Below are positions 42,162-50,555 of a stretch of 64,000 nt of DNA, in pieces (the first letter of the stretch is position 1; each line of letters begins with the position of its first letter). The position numbers and the translations under genes were made by a program. The stretch is from the NCBI GenBank assembly GCA_965276755.1, contig OZ255625.1:124001-188000 (forward strand), given 5' to 3'. This stretch comes from CAJCIS01 sp965276755. GTDB lineage: Bacteria; Pseudomonadota; Alphaproteobacteria; Acetobacterales; Acetobacteraceae. The notes under the pieces were generated by a model. The model saw nothing but the letters and a program-made list of their open reading frames with translations, did no database searches and was not told where the DNA came from.

Positions 42162-43052
42162 TCACAGAACTTTGCCCAAATGCCCGCCCACAGCGGCCAG
42201 CCGCGCGCCGGCTTCGTCGGCATCCATGCCGTGCAGCAACAATATTGCCAGCTTCGCCCGCCCGCCCGCGGCAGCCAGCGCGTCGCGCGCGGCATCCTCG
42301 CCCGCACCCGTCAGACCGCACACCATCCGCAATGCGCGTTTCCGCAATTTTTCGTTGCGTGCCACCATATCGACCATCTGCCCCCGCCACACGCGCCCCA
42401 GCCGCACCATGATCAGCGTGGACAGCAAATTCAGCACCACCTTTTGGGACGTGCCCGCCTTGAGCCTGGTCGAACCGGCAATCGGTTCCGCTCCCGTATC
42501 GATGAAGATCGCGTGGTCGCACGCCTCCAGCAGCGGCGCGCCAGGGCTGTTGGCAATGCCGATCGTCAGCGCCCAGCGCGCGCGCGCCAGGCTTGCGCAG
42601 GCAAGCGCATAGGGCGTGGCTCCGCTCGCCGCCAGCGCAATCACCACGTCGCAATCGCCAATGCGCGCGGCATTGACATCATTCTCGGCTGCATCGACAC
42701 GGTCTTCCGCATTCTCCACAGCCTCGGTCAGCGCGGCGGCACCGCCCGCGAGCAAATGCCCCAATCGCTCGCGGGGCCAGTCGAAAGTCGGCGGCAATTC
42801 GGACGCATCCAGCACGCCCAAACGCCCGGACGTGCCCGCGCCGCAATAAATCAGCCGCCCTGTGGCGCGCAGCCGCGCAGCCGCCGCTTCGGCCGCCGCG
42901 GCAATGGCGGGCAGGGCAGGGCGCACGGCGGCCACCGCGGCCATCTGGCCCTCCCACAACGCATTCACCGCAACCAGGGCCGGCCATTCATCAAGGCCCA
43001 TCATGCGCGGATCGCACGCCTCGGTCGCCGGCAGGGCGGACGGGTCAGACAT
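42162..43052 (-). CDS. murQ: N-acetylmuramic acid 6-phosphate etherase
   Basis: A 296-residue SIS-domain enzyme of cell-wall recycling that cleaves the lactyl ether of MurNAc-6-phosphate. Signature motifs: YCGAGTSGRLGVLDASELPP near residue 70, ALAASGATPYA, and KAGTSQKVVLNLLSTLIMV, which are diagnostic of MurQ. The start ATG 43052 lies eight bases inside the end of parE, so the two overlap. The other recycling genes expected nearby (anmK, nagZ) are not in this window. Confidence 0.93.
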   Translation of the reverse strand: MSDPSALPATEACDPRMMGLDEWPALVAVNALWEGQMAAVAAVRPALPAIAAAAEAAAARLRATGRLIYCGAGTSGRLGVLDASELPPTFDWPRERLGHLLAGGAAALTEAVENAEDRVDAAENDVNAARIGDCDVVIALAASGATPYALACASLARARWALTIGIANSPGAPLLEACDHAIFIDTGAEPIAGSTRLKAGTSQKVVLNLLSTLIMVRLGRVWRGQMVDMVARNEKLRKRALRMVCGLTGAGEDAARDALAAAGGRAKLAILLLHGMDADEAGARLAAVGGHLGKVL

Positions 43053-45027
43053 CCAGTTCGGCAACATCGTTGGCGTGCGCCTGGATGAACGCAAAACGTA
43101 GTTCCGGCTTTCGCCCCATCAGCGACTCGACCACGGTTGCGGTATTCGCCCGATCCTCCTGCAATGCCACCACCTTTAACAAGATACGCTTGGCAGGATC
43201 CATCGTCGTCTCCTTCAGCGCGGCGGGCGGCATTTCCCCCAGCCCCTTGAACCGGCTGATATCGATTTTCGCCCCAGCCTTGAACGCGCTCTTCATCTTG
43301 CGGTCCCGATCGGCGTCAGTCATCGCATACACCGATTTGGCGCCCTGCGTCAGACGGTACAAGGGCGGCTGCGCCAGGTACACGTGCCCGTGCTTGATCA
43401 GCTCGGGCAGTTCCCGGTAGAAGAACGTCATCAGCAATGACGCAATATGCGCGCCATCCACGTCTGCGTCCGTCATGATGATGACGCGCCCGTAGCGCAG
43501 CCGCGCCAGGTCGAATCGATCGCCAGCCCCGCACCCCAGCGCCTCGACCAGATCTTTCAGTTCCTGGTTTTGCCGCAGCTTCTCCGTGCTGGCGCTCGCC
43601 ACATTCAGTATCTTGCCACGCAGCGGCAGCACCGCCTGCGTCTCACGATTGCGCGCCTGCTTGGCCGAACCGCCGGCGCTGTCACCCTCGACGAGAAAAA
43701 TCTCCGTCTCGGCCGCGTTCTCCCGCGTGCAATCGGTCAGCTTGCCGGGCAGGCGCAGCCGCCGCGTCGCAGATTTGCGCGGCGTGTCCTTCGCCTCGCG
43801 CCGGCGCAGCCGTTCCTCGGCACGTTCGATGACAAAGGCGAGCAAGTTATCGGCTTGCCCAGGATCGGCCGCCAGCCAATGATCGAAACGGTCGCGCATC
43901 GCCGTCTCGACCAGGCGCGCGGCCTCCGGGCTCGTCAGCTTCTCCTTCGTCTGCCCCTGAAATTGCGGTTCGCGCAGGAACACCGACAATTTGGCCGCCA
44001 ATGGTTGCAGCACATCCTCAGCCGTCACCTGCGCCGCACGTTTGTTCGCCCGATGCTCTCCCCAATTGCGCAACGATTTCACCAGGGCCGTGCGAAAGCC
44101 CGTCTCATGCGTGCCGCCAAGTGCGGTCGGCACGGTATTGGTGTAGGAATGCAGAAACGCCTCGCCATTCTCCAGCCACGCGCACGCCCATTCCACACGC
44201 CCGGCACTGCGCCCATCCGCACTCTCCGGCAATGCCGCATCGCCATCCCAGATCGCCGGCACGGCACGCGGAGCGTCGCCAATGTCATCGGCCAGGCTCT
44301 CGCGCAGCCCGCCAGGAAAATGCAGAACCGCCTCGGCCGGCGTTTCCTCTCGCCCGCGCAGCAGGGACGGTGCGCACGACCAGCGAATTTCAACACCGCG
44401 AAACAGATAAGCCTTGGACCGGCACAGCCGATACAGCCGCACCGGGCTGAACTGCAGGGCGCCGAATATTTGGGGGTCCGGCTTGAACAAAATGGACGTG
44501 CCCCGCCGATTATGCACGGTGCCCAAATTCTTCAGTTTCCCCGTCGGTTTCCCACGCGCAAAACTCTGCTTGTACAGCGCGCGATCCCGCGCCACCTCCA
44601 CCTCCATCACCTCGGACAGCGCATTGACCACCGAACTGCCAACCCCATGCAGCCCGCCCGACGTCTCATAGGCTTTCCCCGAAAACTTTCCCCCCGAATG
44701 CAGCGTGGTCAAAATGACCTCGAGCGCGCTTCGATCGCGAAACTTCGGATGAGGGTCAACCGGAATACCGCGCCCATTGTCGCGCACCGTCAGATAATTG
44801 CCCTCGATCAAAACCATGTCGATAAAGCTGGCATGACCCGCCACCGCCTCATCCATCGCATTATCCAAAATTTCGGCGACCAGATGGTGCAGCGCATTCT
44901 CGTCCGTGCCGCCAATATACATGCCAGGCCGGCGCCTTACCGGCTCCAGCCCCTCCAAAACCTCAATATCCTTCGCCGAATAAGACTCGCCCCGCTTGTC
45001 GCCGGGGCTGCCGAAGAGGTCTGCCAT
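43045..45027 (-). CDS. parE: DNA topoisomerase IV subunit B
   Basis: A 660-residue type IIA topoisomerase ATPase subunit. GHKL motifs: ILDNAMDEA, VRDNGRGIPVDPHP, and GGLHGVGSSVVNALS. Then the transducer domain and the Toprim-containing C-terminus: LVEGDSAGGSAKQARNRETQ, IIMTDADVDGAHI and RFKGLGEMPP. The short C-terminus and the lack of the GyrB insertion favour ParE over GyrB. ATG 45027 follows CAAGGACGGAC. It decatenates daughter chromosomes with ParC, not in this window. murQ overlaps its stop. Confidence 0.93.
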   Translation of the reverse strand: MADLFGSPGDKRGESYSAKDIEVLEGLEPVRRRPGMYIGGTDENALHHLVAEILDNAMDEAVAGHASFIDMVLIEGNYLTVRDNGRGIPVDPHPKFRDRSALEVILTTLHSGGKFSGKAYETSGGLHGVGSSVVNALSEVMEVEVARDRALYKQSFARGKPTGKLKNLGTVHNRRGTSILFKPDPQIFGALQFSPVRLYRLCRSKAYLFRGVEIRWSCAPSLLRGREETPAEAVLHFPGGLRESLADDIGDAPRAVPAIWDGDAALPESADGRSAGRVEWACAWLENGEAFLHSYTNTVPTALGGTHETGFRTALVKSLRNWGEHRANKRAAQVTAEDVLQPLAAKLSVFLREPQFQGQTKEKLTSPEAARLVETAMRDRFDHWLAADPGQADNLLAFVIERAEERLRRREAKDTPRKSATRRLRLPGKLTDCTRENAAETEIFLVEGDSAGGSAKQARNRETQAVLPLRGKILNVASASTEKLRQNQELKDLVEALGCGAGDRFDLARLRYGRVIIMTDADVDGAHIASLLMTFFYRELPELIKHGHVYLAQPPLYRLTQGAKSVYAMTDADRDRKMKSAFKAGAKIDISRFKGLGEMPPAALKETTMDPAKRILLKVVALQEDRANTATVVESLMGRKPELRFAFIQAHANDVAELDV

Positions 45028-45050
45028 GTCCGTCCTTGGGGGTATAAAAA

Positions 45051-45226
45051 GGCCAGGGGCTCTGCCCCTGGACCCCGCTAAGGACAAGTCCTTAGAACCT
45101 GTTTGTTTGGATGAGGGGGGCCACACGTGATGTCACGACACGCGAGTCGGCCCCCCTCATCCAAACAAATGGGGGTCTGGGGCCTCAGGCCCCAGCGGGG
45201 GTCCAGGGGGCAGAGCCCCCTGGCCT
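45051..45226. repeat. family C nested palindrome
   Basis: Three nested inverted pairs: GGCCAGGGGCTCTGCCCCTG with CAGAGCCCCCTGGCC, CTAAGGACAAGTCCTTAG in the left part, and TTTGTTTGGATGAGGGGGGC with its exact complement around the centre. It sits between parE (start side) and the GT4 gene. Confidence 0.8.
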
Positions 45227-45228
45227 TC

Positions 45229-46398
45229 CTACCCCCCAAAGACCGGCAAGGCCAGAACCCTCGTCAGCACCCGTGCCAGCGCCGCGCGCCAGGTGAAGCG
45301 TTCGGCCTGGGCGCGGCAGGCCGCGGTCAGCGCGGGTCCGCGCCGCGCCAGCAGGGTGCGAAGGGCGCGGCCGAAATCGGCCGCACTCAGCGGGTCGAAA
45401 TAGGCGCAGGCGTCACCGCCGACTTCGGGAATGCTTGAGCTCCAGGAGGCAACGCACGGCGTGCCCAGCGAGAGGCTCTCCAATACCGGCAGCCCGAAGC
45501 CTTCGAACAGCGAGGGGTAGAGCGTGGCCTGGGCGTGGCGCAGCAGCGCGTATTTCTGTGGCTCGGAGACAAAGCCGGTGAACAGGATGCGCCCGTTCTC
45601 CACGAAGGGTTCCAGGTTGCGGGGCAGGGCGTGCTGTTCCTCCAGCCAGCCCATCTTGCCGGCGAAGACCACGCGATTGGCCTCCAGCAGGTCGGGCTCG
45701 TGCTCCAGCAGGTCGAACACCTTCATGATGTTCTTGCGCGGCTCGCGCGTGCCGAGCACCAGCAGGTAGGGCTCGACGCCTGCGCCGCCGGCAGCGTTGG
45801 CCGCCATCGTATCGAACCCGTCCGGCCACGACACGCCGTTCGGCGCGGCGACGATGCGGGCGGGATCGACCCCCAGATAGGCGGTCAAGTCCGCGCGCGA
45901 GGCTTCGCTGACCGTGACGACCAGATCGTCGCTCGCCAGGTCGGCCATGATGGCTTCGGTGTGGTGCACCACATTGCCGCGTATGTGCATCAGCGGCATG
46001 GTCAGCGTGGAGAGGTCGTGAAAGACGCTGAGCTCGACATCGAAGGCCCGGCGCAACGGCTTGACGGAGGGGAAAAATCCCACCCCCAACCCTGCGCCGC
46101 CGAAGACCGGCAGCTTGCCCGCGTAGGCGTAGCCGCGCTCGATGTCGCGATCGAGGAACAGCCCGGTATTGCGCCGCAGCGCGTCATCGACCGCCGCGGA
46201 CGCGATCAGGTCATAGCCGAAGAAAAATCGCGTCTGCGCGGGCAGCGTGTCGAGCAGCGCGCGCGCGAAGCCGGCAGCCACGATTGGTATGCCCGTCCAG
46301 TTGGCCTCGCGCAGCGGCGAGAGATCGAAATAGATGTGTCCGTCACGCGCGCGCAGGGCGGCACGGCATTGGCGGAAGATGTTCTCGCGCACGGGCAT
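45229..46398 (-). CDS. glycosyltransferase family 4 (GT-B)
   Basis: A 389-residue GT4 enzyme. The N-terminal Rossmann half opens DGHIYFDLSPLREANWTGIP; a linker has LVVTVSEASRADLTAYLGV and VAAPNGVSWPDGFD. The C-terminal half has LVLGTREPRKNIMKVFDLLE, then the family motif LYPSLFEGFGLPVLESLSLG, where the E-x7-E pair binds the sugar nucleotide. ATG 46398 lies one base after the upstream stop, so it is tightly linked to the unrecognised gene at 46400-47653. Acceptor unknown. Confidence 0.9.
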   Translation of the reverse strand: MPVRENIFRQCRAALRARDGHIYFDLSPLREANWTGIPIVAAGFARALLDTLPAQTRFFFGYDLIASAAVDDALRRNTGLFLDRDIERGYAYAGKLPVFGGAGLGVGFFPSVKPLRRAFDVELSVFHDLSTLTMPLMHIRGNVVHHTEAIMADLASDDLVVTVSEASRADLTAYLGVDPARIVAAPNGVSWPDGFDTMAANAAGGAGVEPYLLVLGTREPRKNIMKVFDLLEHEPDLLEANRVVFAGKMGWLEEQHALPRNLEPFVENGRILFTGFVSEPQKYALLRHAQATLYPSLFEGFGLPVLESLSLGTPCVASWSSSIPEVGGDACAYFDPLSAADFGRALRTLLARRGPALTAACRAQAERFTWRAALARVLTRVLALPVFGG

Positions 46399-46399
46399 G

Positions 46400-47653
46400 T
46401 CAGGCGCGGCGCCTGCGCTTGGCGGGTGCGGCCGGCGCAAGGCCGGCCATGACCTCGTTGGTCAGGTCCAGCACTTTGCGCAGCGCGCGCAAGGACGGCA
46501 ATTTGGCGTGAAAATGCAGCAGACCGAAGCGCGTCTCCGCTTCGATGGTCAGCGCGTCATCGGCCTGGATCGTCACGGCGTCCGCGCGCGCGAGCCTGTC
46601 GGCGGCCAGCAGCACGGGCGAGAACCCCGCCGCACTCAGCCTGCGCCGTGTCCAGTCGTGCTCGGGATCGTTGCCATCGACCCAGGCCACACGCGCCAGG
46701 TCCAGCAGAGCGGGCAGGGCGGCCGGGTGGGTCAGCCGCGCCAGGAAGAGCTGCGCCAGCGAGGCTGGGCCGCCATCGACCATCTGTCGTATCTGGCGCA
46801 CCAGGCGCCGGATCAGCCCGGTCTGGCCGGGATAGTTGAACGGCATGATGACCAGGCGCACGGCGAGGCGATGCCTGTGCTGCAGCCGCAACGTGCGCGC
46901 GATCAGCACAGGCACCGGGCTGCCCGGGTGGTCGAGGTTCCACGGCAGCAGCACGAAGGGGGCACCATCCCGGCCCGCCTGCCGCCGCGCTGTGGCAAGG
47001 TCTGCCGAGGCCGAGCGCAACGACCCCGCCGCCCAGGCAGCCGAGCGGAACTCGGCCAGCGAAGCGATGTCCAGCCCATCAGACGCATTGTCCTGGCGCG
47101 CGTGCAGATCGGCCGCGACGTAATCGCCCTCCAGCAGGCTTACGGGCAGCGGGCCGGCGCCGAGGGCAGAGGGCACCGCGTTGGCCGCATCGAAGGAGAA
47201 GACACGTCGCAGGCCGGCGGGCACGGTCAGGCCGCCGGCGAAGGGGTGGTGGCTGGCGGTGATCGGCAGGCTGCCATGGTTTTCCGCCAGGATCAGTCCG
47301 TTGCGCGCATCCTTGAGCACGCGGGCAGAGCGGGTGCCGCCGAAGCGCAGATGCACCAGGCGCGGGGAGGCGGCGCGCGCGCCAAGTCCGCAGGCCGCGT
47401 TCAGCGCATCGAGGCTGGCCGCGCTTGCAAACATTTCCGGCAGCGGCAGGAAGAACATGCGCGGGGCAAGCGCGGGTTGGGCGGCGGCGAAGGCGAGCAG
47501 TTGGGCCTCGCTGCCGAGCAAGCATTGCGGCAAGGCCAGTTGAGCGATGGGCTGCACGGCAGCATGCTGGCGGCGCAAGGGGCCTGGGCAGCTGAGCAGA
47601 AAGGCCGGCGCGTCGTCCCAGGCGCGGAAAAAGGAAAGGGACGGCGGGGCCAT
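46400..47653 (-). CDS. unrecognised protein linked to GT4
   Basis: A 417-residue protein without a recognised domain. It has no signal peptide or membrane helix. Notable segments are PFVLLPWNLDHPGSPVPVLI near residue 236, RLVIMPFNYPGQTGLIRRLV near 268 and a basic C-terminus (PAKRRRRA). The alternating hydrophobic pattern suggests an alpha/beta fold, and WNLDHPGS might be an active-site loop (inference). The start ATG 47653 has AGGATTTCCC upstream. It is the first gene of an operon with GT4, one base apart, which suggests a role in assembling or tailoring the same glycan. It could be a diverged glycosyltransferase. Confidence 0.55.
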   Translation of the reverse strand: MAPPSLSFFRAWDDAPAFLLSCPGPLRRQHAAVQPIAQLALPQCLLGSEAQLLAFAAAQPALAPRMFFLPLPEMFASAASLDALNAACGLGARAASPRLVHLRFGGTRSARVLKDARNGLILAENHGSLPITASHHPFAGGLTVPAGLRRVFSFDAANAVPSALGAGPLPVSLLEGDYVAADLHARQDNASDGLDIASLAEFRSAAWAAGSLRSASADLATARRQAGRDGAPFVLLPWNLDHPGSPVPVLIARTLRLQHRHRLAVRLVIMPFNYPGQTGLIRRLVRQIRQMVDGGPASLAQLFLARLTHPAALPALLDLARVAWVDGNDPEHDWTRRRLSAAGFSPVLLAADRLARADAVTIQADDALTIEAETRFGLLHFHAKLPSLRALRKVLDLTNEVMAGLAPAAPAKRRRRA

Positions 47654-47662
47654 GGGAAATCC

Positions 47663-47708
47663 TAAAATGATGACGGGGGGTTTGGGGGGCGCGGCGCGCG
47701 CCCCCCAA
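47663..47708. repeat. family A repeat, single arm, divergent gap
   Basis: GACGGGGGGTTTGGGGGGCG then CGGCGCGCGCCCCCCAA; the GGGGGGCGC/GCGCCCCCC arms make a hairpin. It separates the unrecognised protein and the DUF4214-like gene, which diverge. Confidence 0.65.
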
Positions 47709-47716
47709 TCTTACCT

Positions 47717-48358
47717 ATGATAGAAGGCACAGTAGAATCCCTAACCCCTGACGGCATCTTCGCAGGCTGGCTGCGCGACACCCGTGACCCCATCCCCGCT
47801 TACGTGCAAATCCGCCACGCGGATGCCGTCATTGCCGAGTCGCTGGCGGCAGCCTTCCGCCCCGACCTGCTGCGCGGCGGCCATGGCCATGGCCATTACG
47901 GCTTTCTGGCCCGCGCGCGCATCGCTCTCCCGCCCGGCATGAGCCGCTTCGAGCTGTATCTGCCCAGGCACGACCAGGGCCTTCCCGTGCGGCTGAACGT
48001 GCCTGTCATTCCGCCGCCGGCGCCGATGCCCGTGGAGGCATTGCTGCGGCCCGAACCCACCTGGACAGTGCCCGATCTGGCCGGCGCCCTGGGGTGCCTC
48101 GATCTGCCCGCGCAATGCGCCACCATGGGTACGGCCCGATTCGTCGATGCGTGCTACCAGTTCACCCTGCAACGCTGGCCCCTGATCGAGGAAGCGGCTG
48201 TCTATGTCCACGCCATCGACGAGGGCGCGGTCGGTCCCAAGGGCTTTCTGGCCGAGCTGCTGGCGTCCCGCGAACGCGCAGACCTTGGGTCCCGCCTGCC
48301 CTCGCCCTGGGACGCGACCTTTCCCTTCGCACCCGCCGCTGACAAGGAGCGTGCATGA
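47717..48358 (+). CDS. DUF4214-like protein of a glycan cluster
   Basis: A 213-residue protein with two parts. Residues 3-100 (GTVESLTPDGIFAGWLRDTR, SLAAAFRPDLLRGGHGHGHY, GFLARARIALPPG) resemble the beta-rich accessory domain often attached to glycosyltransferases. Residues 130-205 (ARFVDACYQFTLQRWPLIEE, GPKGFLAELLASRERAD) resemble a DUF4214 repeat. It lacks a signal peptide. The stop overlaps the next gene in an ATGA. There is no strong ribosome binding site. Role: accessory to surface glycan synthesis (inference from domain association). Confidence 0.6.
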   Translation: MIEGTVESLTPDGIFAGWLRDTRDPIPAYVQIRHADAVIAESLAAAFRPDLLRGGHGHGHYGFLARARIALPPGMSRFELYLPRHDQGLPVRLNVPVIPPPAPMPVEALLRPEPTWTVPDLAGALGCLDLPAQCATMGTARFVDACYQFTLQRWPLIEEAAVYVHAIDEGAVGPKGFLAELLASRERADLGSRLPSPWDATFPFAPAADKERA

Positions 48359-49200
48359 ACCAACCCCTGCCTGAGGCGGCCGCGCGCGTGCTGGCCGATC
48401 TGATGCCCGTTGCCATTGTGACGGCGGGTGAGGCGGAGGCCTTTGCGGCCGCACTGCGCCACGCCGGCGCGGACGTGGAGACCCTGGGGCCCCAGACCGC
48501 GCCGGGCTTTGATCTGGCTGTGTTGCTGGCCGGTCCAGACCCCGCGGGAGAGGAGGGCGTGGCGGCTTTGGTCGAGCGCCTGGCGGCAGTGAGCGACAGG
48601 CTGCTGTTCGTGCCGACCGGCGAGGTCAACGCGCCGCCGAGCCCCGAGGCCTGGTTCGAGCTGTTTGCCGAGCACGGCTACCAGCCTGTCGTGGACTATG
48701 ATGCGGGCTTTCTGGCGCGCGGGGCCTTTCTGGTGGATCGCAATGCGACGGCGGCCGAGAGCGAGCTGGCGGCCTTTGCCGATCGGCTGTCGCTGGGTGG
48801 CGCGCTGGCGGCGAGCACGGAGCGCGTCGCCGTGCTGGAGGCCGAGCTGGGGACCGCGGGCGATCGCTCCGCGGTCAAGGCTGAGCTTGCCGCGCGCGTC
48901 GCCGAATTGGCCGAGGCGCGGGCGAGCGGGGCGGCGTGGCAGGCGCGCGCCGCCGCGGCCGAGGCGGAGTCAGCGCAGGCGCGGGCGGATGCGGCGGGGT
49001 GGGAGCGGGCGGCGAATTTGCTGGCCCAGTGGGCGCGTGCGGTGTGTGCGGCGCGGCGGCCGCGCTCAGGTTGGCGGCTCTGGCGAGGGCGCAAGCGGAT
49101 GCCGGGGGATTTTGATGCGGGGTGGTATATCGCGTCCCATCCTGAGCTTGCGGCTTCGGGTGCGGATCCCGCTGAGCATTATCTGAGGCAAGGCAAGTGA
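48355..49200 (+). CDS. partial-looking glycan cluster protein with coiled coil
   Basis: A 281-residue protein. Residues 1-115 resemble the second half of a class I methyltransferase (FDLAVLLAGPDPAGEE, EAWFELFAEHGYQPVVDYDA, ARGAFLVDR) but the SAM-binding GxGxG motif is missing. Residues 120-235 form a long Ala/Glu/Arg coiled coil. The end (FDAGWYIASHPELAASGADP, AEHYLRQGK) is the linker motif that normally precedes a glycosyltransferase domain; here the protein stops and a family A palindrome follows. It may be a truncated remnant of a larger enzyme. Good RBS: AAGGAGCGTGC. Confidence 0.55.
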   Translation: MNQPLPEAAARVLADLMPVAIVTAGEAEAFAAALRHAGADVETLGPQTAPGFDLAVLLAGPDPAGEEGVAALVERLAAVSDRLLFVPTGEVNAPPSPEAWFELFAEHGYQPVVDYDAGFLARGAFLVDRNATAAESELAAFADRLSLGGALAASTERVAVLEAELGTAGDRSAVKAELAARVAELAEARASGAAWQARAAAAEAESAQARADAAGWERAANLLAQWARAVCAARRPRSGWRLWRGRKRMPGDFDAGWYIASHPELAASGADPAEHYLRQGK

Positions 49201-49202
49201 AA

Positions 49203-49307
49203 GAATTGGGGGGACCGAGCCGGCCCCCCCAAACCCCCCGTCATTTGTTTAGACGGGGCTCGAAAATCGACGGGGGGTCTGGGGTGGATGGCACATCTCC
49301 CCCAGCC
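49203..49307. terminator. family A long palindrome, convergent gap
   Basis: Both arms (TTGGGGGGACCGAGCCGGCC and the GATGGCACATCTCCCCCAGC side) flank an AT-rich centre. It separates converging stops at 49200 and 49327. Confidence 0.7.
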
Positions 49308-49326
49308 TTCTCCTGGCTTGAATCAT

Positions 49327-50481
49327 TTATTCGAATTCCGCCAACAATCGGGATCTGTCGCCATCCAGAACGGGCGCGGGCGTCCTTATTCCATCGTCGT
49401 TGGCGGCAAACGGCCACACCTTCACGGGATTGCCCACCATTTGCATGCCGCCGGCTTGCACCACCATCCGGCGCGCCGCCACTTGCGGGTGCGCCAACGC
49501 ATCCGCGGTATTGTTGATCGGGCCCGCCGGAACGCCATTCGCCTCCATCACCTCCAGCCAGTGCGACACGGGGCGGTCCGCCAGAACACTCTCGATCAGG
49601 CCTGCAAGGTCTTGCGCCAGGCCACGGCGTGCCTCGTTGGTGGCAAAACGCGGATCTGCCGCCCATTCGGGGTGATTAAGGGCCACGCACAGTTTGCGGA
49701 ACAGCCCGTCATTGCCGGCGGCAATGATCATTGGCTTGTCCTGCGCCTGAAAAATGGCAAATGGCGTAATCGTCGCGTGCCGTCCGCCCATCGGGCCAGG
49801 CACGACACCCGTGGCCAGATACCGCATTGCCGGGTTTTCCATCAGCGACAATTGGCAGTCCAGCATGGACACATCCACCTTCGTGGCCTCTCCCGTGCGC
49901 TCTCGATGATAGAGGGCGGCGGCGATGCCGAGCGCCGTGTAAATTCCCGCGCCAAGATCGCCGATGGAAACGCCGATGCGCGCCGGTGGGGCACCCGGAT
50001 GTCCGGTGACCGACATGATGCCGCCGAGCCCTTGAACGATCATATCATAGGCCGGCTTTTTCGACGCGGGCCCGCTATGCCCGAAGCCTGATGCAGCCGC
50101 ATAGACCAGCCGGGGAAAGCGGGCGCGCAGCGTGTCCCATCCCAGTCCAAGTTTTTCCATCGTGCCGGGCCTGAAATTTTCCACCAGCACGTCTGCCCGC
50201 GCCACAAGCCTCTCGAATATTGCGCGGTCTGCATCGTGTTTCAGATCGAGGGCAATTGATTCCTTGCCGCGGTTGATCGCGGCGAAATAGAGGGATTGCC
50301 CATCCTGGAAGGGCCCGTATGCCCTTGCGTCATCGCCGTGTGGTGGCTCGACCTTGATGATCCGCGCGCCCAATTCGTGCAGCAGCAGCGTGCAGTAAGG
50401 GCCCGCCAGAATTCGTGAAAGATCGAGGATGATCGCCCCCGATAACGGGCCCGCGAGCAGGCGGGGATTGTGTTCGGACAT
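49327..50481 (-). CDS. class III CoA-transferase (CaiB/BaiF family)
   Basis: A 384-residue family III CoA-transferase. It begins PLSGAIILDLSRILAGPYCT and has LKHDADRAIFERLVARADVL, ENFRPGTMEKLGLGWDTL, AYDMIVQGLGGIMSVTGHPG and DVSMLDCQLSLMENPA, in which the catalytic Asp is the D of the VDVSMLD region in this family. Such enzymes exchange CoA between an acyl-CoA and a carboxylic acid. ATG 50481 follows AGGAGGACGCAT. It diverges from a malonyl-CoA decarboxylase gene 74 bases away, so malonate or a similar diacid is a plausible acceptor (inference). Confidence 0.88.
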   Translation of the reverse strand: MSEHNPRLLAGPLSGAIILDLSRILAGPYCTLLLHELGARIIKVEPPHGDDARAYGPFQDGQSLYFAAINRGKESIALDLKHDADRAIFERLVARADVLVENFRPGTMEKLGLGWDTLRARFPRLVYAAASGFGHSGPASKKPAYDMIVQGLGGIMSVTGHPGAPPARIGVSIGDLGAGIYTALGIAAALYHRERTGEATKVDVSMLDCQLSLMENPAMRYLATGVVPGPMGGRHATITPFAIFQAQDKPMIIAAGNDGLFRKLCVALNHPEWAADPRFATNEARRGLAQDLAGLIESVLADRPVSHWLEVMEANGVPAGPINNTADALAHPQVAARRMVVQAGGMQMVGNPVKVWPFAANDDGIRTPAPVLDGDRSRLLAEFE

Positions 50482-50555
50482 ATGCGTCCTCCTGGCTTGG
50501 CAGCGTCAGCTCGGCGCGCCACTCTAGCCTTGCAGATAATCCCGGACATGGGCAG

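Noticed and set aside
43447..45081. A 544-codon open frame opposite parE
   Set aside because: Same reason; the composition is Arg/Gln/His-rich, as in antisense frames.
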